64,000 bases of DNA from an uncultured Paracoccaceae bacterium (GCA_947493145.1 CANLPZ010000002.1:1039007-1103006), one strand, 5' to 3'. Shown: positions 8,245-16,391, counted from the stretch's first letter. Made by a program: numbers and translations. The notes: a model not told the origin generated them from the letters alone.

Positions 8245-9489
8245 TTAGAAAACTGAAGTCACAAAAATTCCAAGCCCTGCACAAATTAGCAGCACCCAAA
8301 GAATATCCATTTTTCGCCAAAACGTAAGCACAGCGGCCAAAGCGGTTAGGCAAACGGCCGTCAGGTTCAGACTATCCCATTCGATTTGCAACATCTGAAG
8401 GCCAAACCACTGTGTTGGCTCAATGGTCTCAAATATAACATGGGCGGCGAACCAGACCGACAGATTGGCGATCACACCTACCACCGTGGCCGTCACAGCC
8501 GCCAAAGCGGCGGCCAATCGTGGGCGGTGGGTCAACGCATCGATGAACGGCGCCCCAACAAAAATCCAGATGAAACAGGGGACAAAGGTTACCCACAACG
8601 TCAGCAATGCCGCCGCCAAAGCACCCCATGTTCCATAAAACTGTGCACCGGCGACAGTCGCGACAAATTCAGTGACCAAAATCAGCGGGCCAGGTGTCGT
8701 TTCCGCCAGACCCAGTGCATCCATCATCTGTTGCGTTGTGATCCAGCCGAAATCGCCAACGATCGATTGGGTCATATACGACAACACCGCGTAAGCGCCC
8801 CCAAAGGTCACGACCGCAAGTTTCGAAAAGAAAAGGCCAACATCAAGGAAAAAGTCAGCGTTTGATATCCACAGCACGACAAGGGGCAGGGCCCAAAGCG
8901 TGATCCCGATTAGAGCGATTTTGAACGAAAAGCGCGGAAGCGGCGGTGCTTTGATATCAGAGCACTGCGCGGACAATGCACCGATCAGTGCTGCGACCGC
9001 GATAACCATAGGAAACGGCAGATTAAAGAAAAACAACGCGACAAAGCCTGCGCAGGCCAAAACCCAACTCAGTCGTGTTCTCAGCGCTTTTTTGGCAATG
9101 TTTTTCAGGGCGTGAAGCACAATCACGGCCACTGCCGCCTTGATCCCTAAAAACGCGGCTTGCACCCAAGTCACGTCGCCAAAGTGAACATAGGCCAATG
9201 CCAACGCCAATATGACAAGCGCACCTGGCAATACGAATAGACCACCCGTAATCAGCCCACCGACGATGCCGCGCAATCGCCATCCGGTATAGGTGGCCAA
9301 TTGCATTGCTTCAGGTCCTGGTAACAACATGCAAAACGAGAGGGCCCGCAGATATTGGTCTTCGGTCAACCATGGCCGATCTTCAACAAATTCTTTGTGC
9401 ATCAATGCGATTTGCGCCGCAGGTCCGCCAAAAGACAAAACACCGACGCGAAAGGCCGTTTTTGTAAGCTCTGGGAATGTGACTTTCAT
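8245..9489 (-). CDS. chrA: Chromate transporter ChrA, two-domain form
   Basis: 414 residues with many hydrophobic segments and the duplicated CHR domain of long-chain ChrA proteins. The first half carries FGGPAAQIALMH (residues ~20-31) and PGPEAMQLATYTGWRLRG (~53-70). The second half carries the matching FGGAYAVLSYM and ETTPGPLILVTEFV. The family exports chromate from the cytoplasm, driven by the proton gradient. It follows chrB with a 2-bp gap, so the two form an operon. Confidence 0.92.
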   Translation of the reverse strand: MKVTFPELTKTAFRVGVLSFGGPAAQIALMHKEFVEDRPWLTEDQYLRALSFCMLLPGPEAMQLATYTGWRLRGIVGGLITGGLFVLPGALVILALALAYVHFGDVTWVQAAFLGIKAAVAVIVLHALKNIAKKALRTRLSWVLACAGFVALFFFNLPFPMVIAVAALIGALSAQCSDIKAPPLPRFSFKIALIGITLWALPLVVLWISNADFFLDVGLFFSKLAVVTFGGAYAVLSYMTQSIVGDFGWITTQQMMDALGLAETTPGPLILVTEFVATVAGAQFYGTWGALAAALLTLWVTFVPCFIWIFVGAPFIDALTHRPRLAAALAAVTATVVGVIANLSVWFAAHVIFETIEPTQWFGLQMLQIEWDSLNLTAVCLTALAAVLTFWRKMDILWVLLICAGLGIFVTSVF

Positions 9490-9491
9490 GG

Positions 9492-10304
9492 TTAAGTCTT
9501 TGGCCCGAAATCAGAATTATGGGTTTCGGATTGCCCATCACGAGCCCAGCGATACAGCGCATCATAAATTTTCAATCCCGCATTCATTTGCTCTGTGTCG
9601 TTAGTGAATTGGCGAGAAAGTCCAACGGAAACAGCCAAAAGTCCGGCCGCTTCTGGGGCAAGATGGTGTTGACCCAAATCGGCGGCACGCACGACGGTTG
9701 CCAAGCTGTTCAACGCAGGGTGCGCCAAGCCAAAAGTGTCGATCACCGCATCAAATGTGCATGTGTCGCCACCATGTGTGAACGGCGCGTTTTCCACGTC
9801 AAAGGCGGTCGCGTTAAATTTTTCAGCCACTGCCATAACATCCGCAGGCGGGACGAATAAAAACTGCGCCTTTGGATCGATAAACCGACGAATGAGCCAC
9901 GGGCAGGCGATCCGGTCAATTTTCGGGCGATGCCGCGTAACCCACACCGTTGATCCATTTTGCGGTTGTGGCAAAGCCGCTGCAGGCACGCGCGGTAACC
10001 CCGCATCGCGCCATCCATACATGCCGCCGGTTAGGACCTCGGCTTGTCGCCCGTTTGCACGTAGCAACGCGGCCGTCCCATGGCTTAGCTTTTTTCCTTT
10101 TTGGCAGACGACCACAATGGGTCGGGCAATGTCGCCTGACAGTGTTTCAAGAACTTCGGCTGCAGAGGTTTTTACCGATGATGGCACCAAAAACGGATCT
10201 TCTGCGAAATCTTCTGGTGTGCAAACGTCCAAAATTTGGGGCGCGTCAGGCAGGCCAATACGGCGCATCAATTGAGAAGTGGAGATTTCGGAAAATTTGG
10301 ACAT
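9492..10304 (-). CDS. chrB: Rhodanese-ChrB fusion, chromate resistance protein
   Basis: 270 residues from the ATG at 10304, which has an AGGA ribosome site about 10 bp upstream. An upstream in-frame start at 10427 would add 41 residues reading through a GC-rich hairpin and is unlikely. Residues ~1-105 form a rhodanese-like domain (LDVCTPEDF, then VVVCQKGKKLSHG with the active-site Cys, then GGMYGWRDAGLP). Residues ~115-260 match the ChrB C-terminal domain (RHRPKIDRIACPWLIRRFID, THGGDTCTFD). ChrB regulates or supports ChrA-dependent chromate resistance. The N-terminal half here differs from the classical ChrB regulatory region. Confidence 0.85.
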   Translation of the reverse strand: MSKFSEISTSQLMRRIGLPDAPQILDVCTPEDFAEDPFLVPSSVKTSAAEVLETLSGDIARPIVVVCQKGKKLSHGTAALLRANGRQAEVLTGGMYGWRDAGLPRVPAAALPQPQNGSTVWVTRHRPKIDRIACPWLIRRFIDPKAQFLFVPPADVMAVAEKFNATAFDVENAPFTHGGDTCTFDAVIDTFGLAHPALNSLATVVRAADLGQHHLAPEAAGLLAVSVGLSRQFTNDTEQMNAGLKIYDALYRWARDGQSETHNSDFGPKT

Positions 10305-10400
10305 ATCTGTGCATCCTAGAAAAACGTAACAGGGATGCGACGCTTGGGCCTTGGCCTCACGGGGGGATCGCGACCCCCATGGGCACAATGTCTTGAAAAT
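10305..10400 (-). promoter_or_regulatory. Structured 5' leader of chrB-chrA
   Basis: Read on the minus strand, a TTGACA box lies at about 10410 with a weak -10 17 bp on. The transcript would then start with GGGGTCGCGATCCCC, a stable hairpin, followed by GAGGCCAAGGCC-type short pairings before the ribosome site. It may be a regulatory leader or simply a structured 5' end; I could not match it to a known riboswitch. Confidence 0.35.
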
Positions 10401-10444
10401 CCACCGAAGTGTCAAGATTTGGGTCAAGGTTATAAAAGGGAGAA

Positions 10445-10757
10445 AGTGCCGGACTCTGTTGCCAGGCTCCGGCGGGCCCCGCCTAACGCGGCTAGGCGTT
10501 AGGGCTTAAGTTTCAGTATCTCCGACTGCTTACGCAGCCATTGCTACTGGAGCACGATTGTCATTTGCAATTGTACAGTTTTCGCCGGTAACGGTGGCAG
10601 ACAGCCGAGATAAAGCTAACATCTTTAGACGTTCGTCGATCCTATTTCGTCCCCGTCCGACCCCCAAATGAAGGGTATTTTGGTGGAGACGCCGGGTACC
10701 GCCCCCGGGTCCGATCCGCTTATTACATGCGCGTTTATATCCATAGTCCCGAAGGAC
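10445..10757 (-). ncRNA. ssrA: tmRNA, circularly permuted two-piece form
   Basis: On the minus strand the acceptor piece comes first and ends in CGTCTCCACCA (CCA at 10683-10681). A 26-nt spacer follows, and the coding piece begins GGGGACGAAATAGGATCGACG at 10654. GGGGACG pairs with CGTCTCC to give the acceptor stem with a G3-U70 wobble, the alanine identity element. The tag frame runs from 10568 to 10530 and encodes ANDNRAPVAMAA followed by TAA, a typical alphaproteobacterial degradation tag. The ends are approximate: a UUCG hairpin (10757-10746) near the 5' end and a GCCGGA/GTCCGGC helix near 10448 bound it. It rescues stalled ribosomes. A 108-codon ORF across it is not a gene. Confidence 0.95.
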
Positions 10758-10763
10758 AATCCT

Positions 10764-10792
10764 TATATAGGCAGCGTTAAGCGCTTTGCCAA
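10764..10792 (-). promoter_or_regulatory. ssrA promoter
   Basis: Minus strand TTGGCA (10792-10787) and TATATA (10769-10764) are separated by exactly 17 bp, placing the start at about 10757. This fits the expected 5' end of the tmRNA precursor. Confidence 0.75.
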
Positions 10793-10828
10793 TGGGCGGA
10801 TGTGGATATTTGGAACATTTGGAACAGC

Positions 10829-11182
10829 TTAGGGTGCATTTGCTGCAATAAGCCATGCGGCAATGACCGCTTCGATCGCAAAGTAAAAGGAGGCTTTGCG
10901 CAACGGAGGCTTATCAATCACAATTGAAACACCACGCCCAAGGGTCAGGCCCACATAGGTGATGCCAAGTATGAAATAGGCCATTGGGTCGTTTAGCCAG
11001 ATACAGGCAAGACCCAAAACAACAAATCCGCCGCCGACTGAGGCACGAAGTTCAGAAAGCCCCATGGTGGACGTGGTTGGTTCAAGGTCCAGAACCTTTG
11101 CGGTAAATCGGGGCGCGAGAAACCCAAAAACGCCAAAGGCAATGGTGGCGAGGGCGCATGTGATATTGAACAAAGCGATCAT
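10829..11182 (-). CDS. DUF4345-type membrane protein
   Basis: 117 residues, almost entirely four hydrophobic helices with short loops (for example residues ~5-22, 50-66, 68-85, 97-114), with a conserved-looking ELRASVGGGFVVLGLA segment. The size and pattern match the DUF4345 family of small inner-membrane proteins, whose function is unknown. Its stop lies about 37 bp before the ssrA promoter. Upstream, a strong terminator separates it from the binding-protein gene, so it has its own promoter. Confidence 0.75.
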   Translation of the reverse strand: MIALFNITCALATIAFGVFGFLAPRFTAKVLDLEPTTSTMGLSELRASVGGGFVVLGLACIWLNDPMAYFILGITYVGLTLGRGVSIVIDKPPLRKASFYFAIEAVIAAWLIAANAP

Positions 11183-11229
11183 TTTGAAGTCCTTTGCACG
11201 AAAATACGGTCGCGCCGCTGTTTTGGATT

Positions 11230-11260
11230 AAAAAAGGCGCGCCGAATTGGGCGCGCCTTT
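11230..11260 (-). terminator. Terminator of the polyamine-type binding protein gene
   Basis: On the minus strand an AAAGGCGCGCC / GGCGCGCCTTT stem is followed by a run of T (CCTTTTTTAATCC). It directly follows the stop of the 11281 gene. Confidence 0.85.
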
Positions 11261-11280
11261 GATTGTGATCTGTGGACGGC

Positions 11281-12327
11281 TTAGAAGCCAGCTTTGATCT
11301 TTTCAAACTCAGCAATCATTTGTTCACGCATGGCGACCGGCATTGGCAATTGTTCCAAAACCGGCGCGTCAACCGGACCAAGGCCGGAATCGGCCAAATC
11401 TTGGGCGTCAAATGTCGCCATTGCGGTTGCGTTTGCGTGTCCGTAACCCCATTCGTTGAACATGTATTCCGCAGAAGAATCTTGCAGCCATGCCTCGATG
11501 AATTCATGGGCTTTTTCTTCGGAACCTGGTGCGTCTTTCAGGTTCACATAACCGCAGAACCAAGACGATGATCCTTCGACCGGTGTCCGATTGTACGCAA
11601 CAGGGTGACCTTCGTCGGCCAAAGTTACAGGGGTTTCATTCCATGACCATGCAACAAGCACTTCGTTTGTGGCCATAAGTTGAGCCAATTCAACACCATC
11701 TGTCCAATAAGCACGGGTGTTGGCATGCGCGACGCGCAACCAATCGGCAGCCGCTTGAACTTGGTCCGCAGTGACGTCGGTCCAGTCGGAGACACCCGTG
11801 GCCAAGAACCCAAGGGCGAACGCATCATCAACGACATCCGGCAATGAAATCCGGCCGGCGTATTTGGGGTTGTGGAACACCGCAAGGGAGGCAACATCTT
11901 CGGCAGAGACCGCTTCGGTGTTATAGGCAACAGCGGTTGTGCCACGGTCCATTGGGATGAAATACACATCATCGCCATCGGTCAAAACGGGGGCATTTTT
12001 GAAGTCACCGGCAACTTTTGAATAGCTTGGGATTTTCGACAGATCCCAAGGTTCAATTAAATCCGCATCCCGCCATTTTTGTACGGACTGTGGGCAAGGG
12101 TGGGCGATATCGGCTTTGAAACCGGAACGAAGTTTTTGAAACGCTTCTTCTTCGTCGCCAAAAAATGCAAAGCTCGGGGCATCACCGTGCTTTTCGATAT
12201 ATTGAGTGAAGAAGTCTTCTTCTTCGTAACCTGACCATTCAAAAACCAAGAGGTCTGCGTCTTGAGCGGTGGCCGTCGTGGCAAGTGCCACAGCACATGC
12301 GGTGCTTAGAAGTGGTGTGAGTTTCAT
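11281..12327 (-). CDS. Orphan periplasmic binding protein, spermidine/putrescine type
   Basis: 348 residues with a Sec signal peptide (MKLTPLLSTACAVALATTATAQ, cut after Ala-Gln at about residue 22). The mature part begins LLVFEWSGYEEEDF and contains IPMDRGTTAVAYNTE, the pattern of PotD/PotF-like solute receptors. Such proteins deliver polyamines or related amines to an ABC transporter, but no permease or ATPase gene lies nearby. It is transcribed in the same direction as the GntR regulator 97 bp upstream and is closed by a terminator, so the pair may be co-expressed. The ligand is unknown. Confidence 0.85.
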   Translation of the reverse strand: MKLTPLLSTACAVALATTATAQDADLLVFEWSGYEEEDFFTQYIEKHGDAPSFAFFGDEEEAFQKLRSGFKADIAHPCPQSVQKWRDADLIEPWDLSKIPSYSKVAGDFKNAPVLTDGDDVYFIPMDRGTTAVAYNTEAVSAEDVASLAVFHNPKYAGRISLPDVVDDAFALGFLATGVSDWTDVTADQVQAAADWLRVAHANTRAYWTDGVELAQLMATNEVLVAWSWNETPVTLADEGHPVAYNRTPVEGSSSWFCGYVNLKDAPGSEEKAHEFIEAWLQDSSAEYMFNEWGYGHANATAMATFDAQDLADSGLGPVDAPVLEQLPMPVAMREQMIAEFEKIKAGF

Positions 12328-12423
12328 CGGAGCGCCTTCTGCATAGAATTTGAGGAGAATTTAGGTTTTTACGGATGCCCGCGCAAGCGAATTTCGCGTT
12401 GTGTTGAGTTTGATAAGGTGTTG

Positions 12424-13155
12424 TTATTTATCTTTTTTTCGCTTTGCAAAAACAGAATGGGCAAGTTCTGTTGTGTAATGCATCAAATCATTCAGTATTT
12501 GGTCACATGTCTCAGCATCGTGAGATTCCAATGCATCGGCGATTTTTGTATGCAGATCGACAATTTTGGCGCGATCCCGTGCGGAAAAGGTGATCATGTT
12601 CATCAAGGGTTGCATGGCCTCGACAGCACCAGCCAGTTGGTATGACAAGACGGGATTGTCTGCGCCATCCACAAGCGCGCGGTGAAAGGCCACGTCTGAG
12701 GCGCAAAAAGCTTCGTCTGTTAATCCAGGTTGGCTTTGGCGAAAGGTTTCGGCGCGCATCGTCGCCAGTTGATCCGCCGTGCGCCGCTGCGCCGCAAGCG
12801 GAACACAGGCACGTTCCAATGTAAATCGCGCTTCACAGGCCGTTTCAAAGCTAACTTCGTTCATCGAAAGCAGTAACGACGACGTGGTGATTTGCTGGTG
12901 ATAGGCGTTTTCGAATTTCAAATGATTAACAAACGCCCCGCCAGTCGCACCGCGTTGTGTCCGGATCAAGGACTGCGCTGCGAGTCGTTTCAACGCCTCG
13001 CGAACGGAGGATCGCGAAACGTCGAATTGATCGGCCAGTTCCGATTCTGACGGCAACCGTTCATCAACGGGCAATTCCCCACTGATGATCGCATCCTTGA
13101 TGGATTGGGCGATTTGAACGGACAGGTCTGCGGTTGATTCCGGATCAATTTTCAT
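12424..13155 (-). CDS. GntR-family transcriptional regulator, FadR subfamily
   Basis: 243 residues from the ATG at 13155. A much longer in-frame extension exists upstream but runs antisense through the DUF2182 gene and is rejected. Residues ~8-70 form the winged helix (IKDAIISGELPVDERLPSESELADQF, then VSRSSVREALKRLAAQ). The C-terminal ~150 residues are the all-helical FCD ligand domain, with Asp/His residues such as DVAFHRALVDGA that bind a metal in this family. It is divergent from the DUF2182-to-acuI operon, and an inverted repeat that includes its own start codon lies between them. It is therefore the obvious candidate regulator of both itself and that operon. Confidence 0.9.
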   Translation of the reverse strand: MKIDPESTADLSVQIAQSIKDAIISGELPVDERLPSESELADQFDVSRSSVREALKRLAAQSLIRTQRGATGGAFVNHLKFENAYHQQITTSSLLLSMNEVSFETACEARFTLERACVPLAAQRRTADQLATMRAETFRQSQPGLTDEAFCASDVAFHRALVDGADNPVLSYQLAGAVEAMQPLMNMITFSARDRAKIVDLHTKIADALESHDAETCDQILNDLMHYTTELAHSVFAKRKKDK

Positions 13156-13204
13156 TTGTCTGACATTTAATGGTTGCACGATGAAGTTAAATGTCAGACA
13201 AATG
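13153..13204. promoter_or_regulatory. FadR-type operator, perfect 18-bp inverted repeat
   Basis: The arms CATTTGTCTGACATTTAA (13153-13170) and TTAAATGTCAGACAAATG (13187-13204) are perfect inverted copies separated by 16 bp. Each arm contains TGTCTGACA or its complement, itself a palindrome of the kind bound by FadR-type GntR dimers. The left arm covers the regulator's start codon and the right arm ends 33 bp before the DUF2182 start, so binding could repress both genes. Confidence 0.8.
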
Positions 13205-13236
13205 TTTTGCAAGACATGTTCGAATGGGAGGTCGAC

Positions 13237-14052
13237 ATGGGGATGTTGCGCCAGTCGCTCCGTATGCCAGTGCGAAATATTTTGTGGATCGGGTTTTTCG
13301 TCGCGATCCTTGCGTCGTGGTGGATGATGTACGCCATGGCCATGTCGATGGACCTTGATTGGATCGGCCGTCCCGGCGAAATGGGGCAAACCATGCGCGC
13401 CATGGACCCACGCATGGACATGTATATGCCAATGGCGGAATTCGGTCCGGTGTTTGCCATGTGGGCGATCATGATGGCGGCGATGATGTTGCCGACTTTG
13501 GTGCCGACGTTGCGGTCGTATGAAGATTTGATTCAAAACGCGGATGGAACGCGCGTCGGTTGGATCGGTGTTTTGGCGGGCTATTTCGTTGTTTGGGTCG
13601 GCTTCGCGGCCCTTATAACCGCGGTTCAATTGGCGCTGTTGTATGGTGGCATTGTCGATATGTTGGGTATCTTTACGGCGCCGCTGTTGTCGGCGGCATT
13701 GCTGATCGTCGTCGGCGCGTTTCAATTCACACGGGCCAAAGAAATCTGTCACGGGGTGTGTCACGCACCGATGATGTATTTCCTTGGTCATTGGAAAACG
13801 GGGCTGTCGGGCGGATTCCGAATGGGAATTGGGCTTGGCGCGTTTTGCGTTGGATGCTGCTGGGGCTTTATGGTGCTCGGCTTTGTTGGTGGAGTTATGA
13901 GCCTGTTGTGGATGGGTCTTGCCACCTTTTTTATGGTTTTGGAAAAACTGCCCGCAGTTGGGCATCGAATTACACGTCCCTTGGGATTTGTATTGATCAT
14001 TGCAGGTCTGGGTTATGGGCTGTGGGTGGTCACAGGAAATGGAGCAATTTAA
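13237..14052 (+). CDS. DUF2182 integral membrane protein, Met-rich
   Basis: 271 residues from the ATG at 13237, chosen for its GGGAGG ribosome site 6 bp upstream; an earlier in-frame start at 13174 lies inside the operator. About six or seven membrane helices. The segment after the first helix is full of Met (AMAMSMD, MGQTMRAMDPRMDMYMPMAEF, MWAIMMAAMMLPT) and a later part has CHGVCHAPMMYF and CVGCCWGF. This fits the DUF2182 description of predicted metal-binding membrane proteins. The Met/Cys pattern suggests a soft metal such as copper, but that is inference. It is the first gene of an operon ending in dmdA-acuI; its TAA overlaps the next ATG. Confidence 0.85.
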   Translation: MGMLRQSLRMPVRNILWIGFFVAILASWWMMYAMAMSMDLDWIGRPGEMGQTMRAMDPRMDMYMPMAEFGPVFAMWAIMMAAMMLPTLVPTLRSYEDLIQNADGTRVGWIGVLAGYFVVWVGFAALITAVQLALLYGGIVDMLGIFTAPLLSAALLIVVGAFQFTRAKEICHGVCHAPMMYFLGHWKTGLSGGFRMGIGLGAFCVGCCWGFMVLGFVGGVMSLLWMGLATFFMVLEKLPAVGHRITRPLGFVLIIAGLGYGLWVVTGNGAI

Positions 14053-14759
14053 TGGCTGAAACACAACGACCTACTGCAGATAAACTGCCGATTTCGCAAC
14101 GGATTGACCAGCGAATGGAAAACCCAAAGCGCCGCAAAATGCAACCAACAGACTGGGCAATCAAGGGTGAGCTTTTCCTCAATTGTTCCTGTACTGTGTT
14201 TTGCCCTTGTGTGGTGTCTTTGGGCGCGCACCCCCCGACAGAGGGACATTGCCACGCGTGGATGGCGATTGCCATCGACGAGGGCCATTTCGAAGGCGAA
14301 GACCTGTCCGGCCTGAATGTTGGTCTATTGGTCGATATCCCTGGACGTATGGGGGAGGGCGACTGGAAAGTTGCTGCCTATGTGGACGAACGCGCAACGC
14401 AAAAGGCCTATAATGGAATTCTAAAGATTTTCAGCGGGCAAGCAGGTGGAACAACAGGGTTATTTACCTTCCTTGTGTCTGAAATCATTGGCGCGGAACG
14501 TGAAAAAGTCGAAATCGTTCGTGAGGGCAATAAACGCGGAATTTACATTGGACGCAAAATTTCGGGCGAGATTGAGCTGATCGAGGGCGCAAGCCCAGAT
14601 CATCCTGTCATGATTAGCAACTCTAAGTACTGGATGGGACCGGACATCATTGCTGCCAAAGGTTTGAAATCCAAAGTGCGCGATTATGGCCGCGTATGGG
14701 ATTTCGGCGGAAAATCAGCGGAGGTCTGCGCGATCGATTGGAAAGGTCCCAAGGCGTGA
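14052..14759 (+). CDS. DUF1326 domain protein
   Basis: 235 residues from the ATG that overlaps the previous stop (TAATG). Conserved Cys cluster NCSCTVFCPCVVS (residues ~44-56) and a CHAWMAIAI motif (~67-75) are typical of DUF1326. The cysteines look like a metal or thiol site. DUF1326 and DUF2182 genes are commonly neighbours, as here, which points to a joint but unknown function. There is no signal peptide, so it is probably cytoplasmic. It overlaps the DinB-like gene at its 3' end. Confidence 0.85.
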   Translation: MAETQRPTADKLPISQRIDQRMENPKRRKMQPTDWAIKGELFLNCSCTVFCPCVVSLGAHPPTEGHCHAWMAIAIDEGHFEGEDLSGLNVGLLVDIPGRMGEGDWKVAAYVDERATQKAYNGILKIFSGQAGGTTGLFTFLVSEIIGAEREKVEIVREGNKRGIYIGRKISGEIELIEGASPDHPVMISNSKYWMGPDIIAAKGLKSKVRDYGRVWDFGGKSAEVCAIDWKGPKA

Positions 14760-15262
14760 TCCAGATCGGCTATTGCCAATACATGGGGCGCTATAATGCT
14801 TGGCAAAACAATGGTTTGATCGATGTTGTTCAAGGGATGTCGCAAGATGATCTTGCCCGTGATCAAGGGGCGTTTTTTGGATCAATTTGGGGCACAATGA
14901 ACCACCTTCTTTGGGGCGATGAAATTTGGATTTCACGCCTGGATAAGGGCACATCGAATGACAAGGTTATTGCGACCAGTACTGATATGGTTGCGGACAT
15001 TGATGCGTGGGTTGCAAAGCGTCGGGCGTTGGACAGCCGCATTTTGTCTTGGGCGTCGACCGTAACGCAAGAAACATTAGATGGCGATCTGACGTGGCAT
15101 TCCGCCAGCTTTAACCAAGATTATTCCAAACCTATGGCGGTTGGCGTGATGCAGATGTTCAATCATCAAACACATCATCGCGGCCAAATTCACACCATGT
15201 TGACGGCGCAAGGGAAATCGTTGCCTGACACCGATATCCCTTTGTTACCTGAAACAGCCTAA
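14756..15262 (+). CDS. DinB-family protein, putative metal-dependent enzyme
   Basis: 168 residues from a GTG at 14756 that overlaps the previous TGA (GTGA); an ATG at 14783 is the alternative. The start QIGYCQYMGRYNAWQNNGL and the segments WGTMNHLLWGD (His) and FNHQTHHRGQIHTML (HxxxH) match the DinB four-helix bundle with three metal-binding His. Members include thiol-dependent transferases and many proteins of unknown role. It ends 16 bp before dmdA, so it is in the same operon; what it does for DMSP use is unknown. Confidence 0.85.
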   Translation: MIQIGYCQYMGRYNAWQNNGLIDVVQGMSQDDLARDQGAFFGSIWGTMNHLLWGDEIWISRLDKGTSNDKVIATSTDMVADIDAWVAKRRALDSRILSWASTVTQETLDGDLTWHSASFNQDYSKPMAVGVMQMFNHQTHHRGQIHTMLTAQGKSLPDTDIPLLPETA

Positions 15263-15278
15263 CGCGGGAGCACCAAAA

Positions 15279-16391
15279 ATGAATATTCCACTTTTGTCAC
15301 CCTCACGTCGCTTGCGCCGAACTCCGTTTTCCAAAGGTGTCGAAGCCGCTGGCGTGAAGGCCTATACCGTTTACAATCATATGCTTTTGCCAACGGTGTT
15401 CCGGTCGGTCGAAGAAGATTACAAACATCTTAAAAATGCAGTGCAAATTTGGGATGTTTCGTGTGAACGACAGGTTGAATTGCGTGGGCCTGATGCAGGG
15501 CGATTGATGCAAATGCTGACACCGCGTGACCTGCGTGGCATGAATGCAGGTCAGTGTTTTTACGTCCCGATTGTGGATGAAACGGGCGGAATGCTGAACG
15601 ATCCGGTTGCTGTGAAACTGGCCGAAGATCGGTGGTGGATTTCAATTGCAGACAGCGATTTACTGTATTGGGTCAAAGGGATCGTTCATGGTTGGCGTCT
15701 GGATGTGCTTGTGGATGAACCGGATGTTTCACCACTTGGAATCCAAGGTCCAAAATCCGAAGAATTGATGGCGCGGGTTTTTGGTGATGCCGTCAAGAAC
15801 GTGAAATTCTTTCGCTTTGGGCATTTCGATTTTCAAGGCCGCGATATGGTTATCGCGCGGTCTGGGTATTCGAAACAAGGCGGTTTTGAAATCTATGTCG
15901 AAGGCGGCGATATCGGCATGGATCTTTGGAATGCGTTGATGGAGGCAGGCAAGGATCTGGATGTCCACGCAGGATGCCCGAACTTGATTGAACGGATCGA
16001 AGGTGGCTTGCTAAGTTACGGCAATGACATGACCGACGACAACACCCCGCATGAATGCGGATTGGGTAAGTTCTGCAACACGAACACGGCAATTGGCTGT
16101 ATCGGACGCGACGCTTTGTTGCGCGTCGCAAAAGAAGGCCCAGTTCAGCAAATTCGCGCAATTTCAATTCATGGCGATAAAGTTCCATTGTGCGACAGTT
16201 GGTGGCCGATTGTAACGACTAAAGGCCAAACAATCGGTCGGGTGAGTTCGGCCGCATGGTCGCCGGATTTCAACACCAACGTCGCGATTGGAATGGTGCG
16301 AATGACCCATTGGGACGACCAAACAGAAATTTTGGTTCAAACACCCGACGGTCAACGCGACGCAACAGTTTTTGAATCATTTTGGATTTAA
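15279..16391 (+). CDS. dmdA: Dimethylsulfoniopropionate demethylase DmdA
   Basis: 370 residues of the aminomethyltransferase (GcvT) fold. Long segments look like roseobacter DmdA, for example RRLRRTPFSKGVEAAGVKAY (residues ~7-26), MLTPRDLRGMNAGQCFYVP and ISIADSDLLYWVKG. DmdA moves a methyl group from DMSP to tetrahydrofolate, giving methylmercaptopropionate and 5-methyl-THF, the first step of the demethylation pathway in marine bacteria. A GCGGGAG ribosome site precedes the ATG. acuI follows after 18 bp, the arrangement known in roseobacters. The later genes dmdB, dmdC and dmdD are not in this window. GcvT itself is the main alternative, but the sequence pattern favours DmdA. Confidence 0.92.
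   Translation: MNIPLLSPSRRLRRTPFSKGVEAAGVKAYTVYNHMLLPTVFRSVEEDYKHLKNAVQIWDVSCERQVELRGPDAGRLMQMLTPRDLRGMNAGQCFYVPIVDETGGMLNDPVAVKLAEDRWWISIADSDLLYWVKGIVHGWRLDVLVDEPDVSPLGIQGPKSEELMARVFGDAVKNVKFFRFGHFDFQGRDMVIARSGYSKQGGFEIYVEGGDIGMDLWNALMEAGKDLDVHAGCPNLIERIEGGLLSYGNDMTDDNTPHECGLGKFCNTNTAIGCIGRDALLRVAKEGPVQQIRAISIHGDKVPLCDSWWPIVTTKGQTIGRVSSAAWSPDFNTNVAIGMVRMTHWDDQTEILVQTPDGQRDATVFESFWI

Noticed and set aside
10305..10427. Upstream start for the ChrB fusion
   Set aside because: It would cross the promoter and the hairpin leader. The ATG at 10304 has a ribosome site and begins the rhodanese domain.
10530..10856. 108-codon ORF on the minus strand
   Set aside because: It spans the tmRNA gene; only its last 12 codons are translated, as the proteolysis tag.
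13156..14064. 300-residue N-terminal extension of the GntR regulator
   Set aside because: It runs antisense through the DUF2182 gene. The ATG at 13155 starts exactly at the winged-helix domain.
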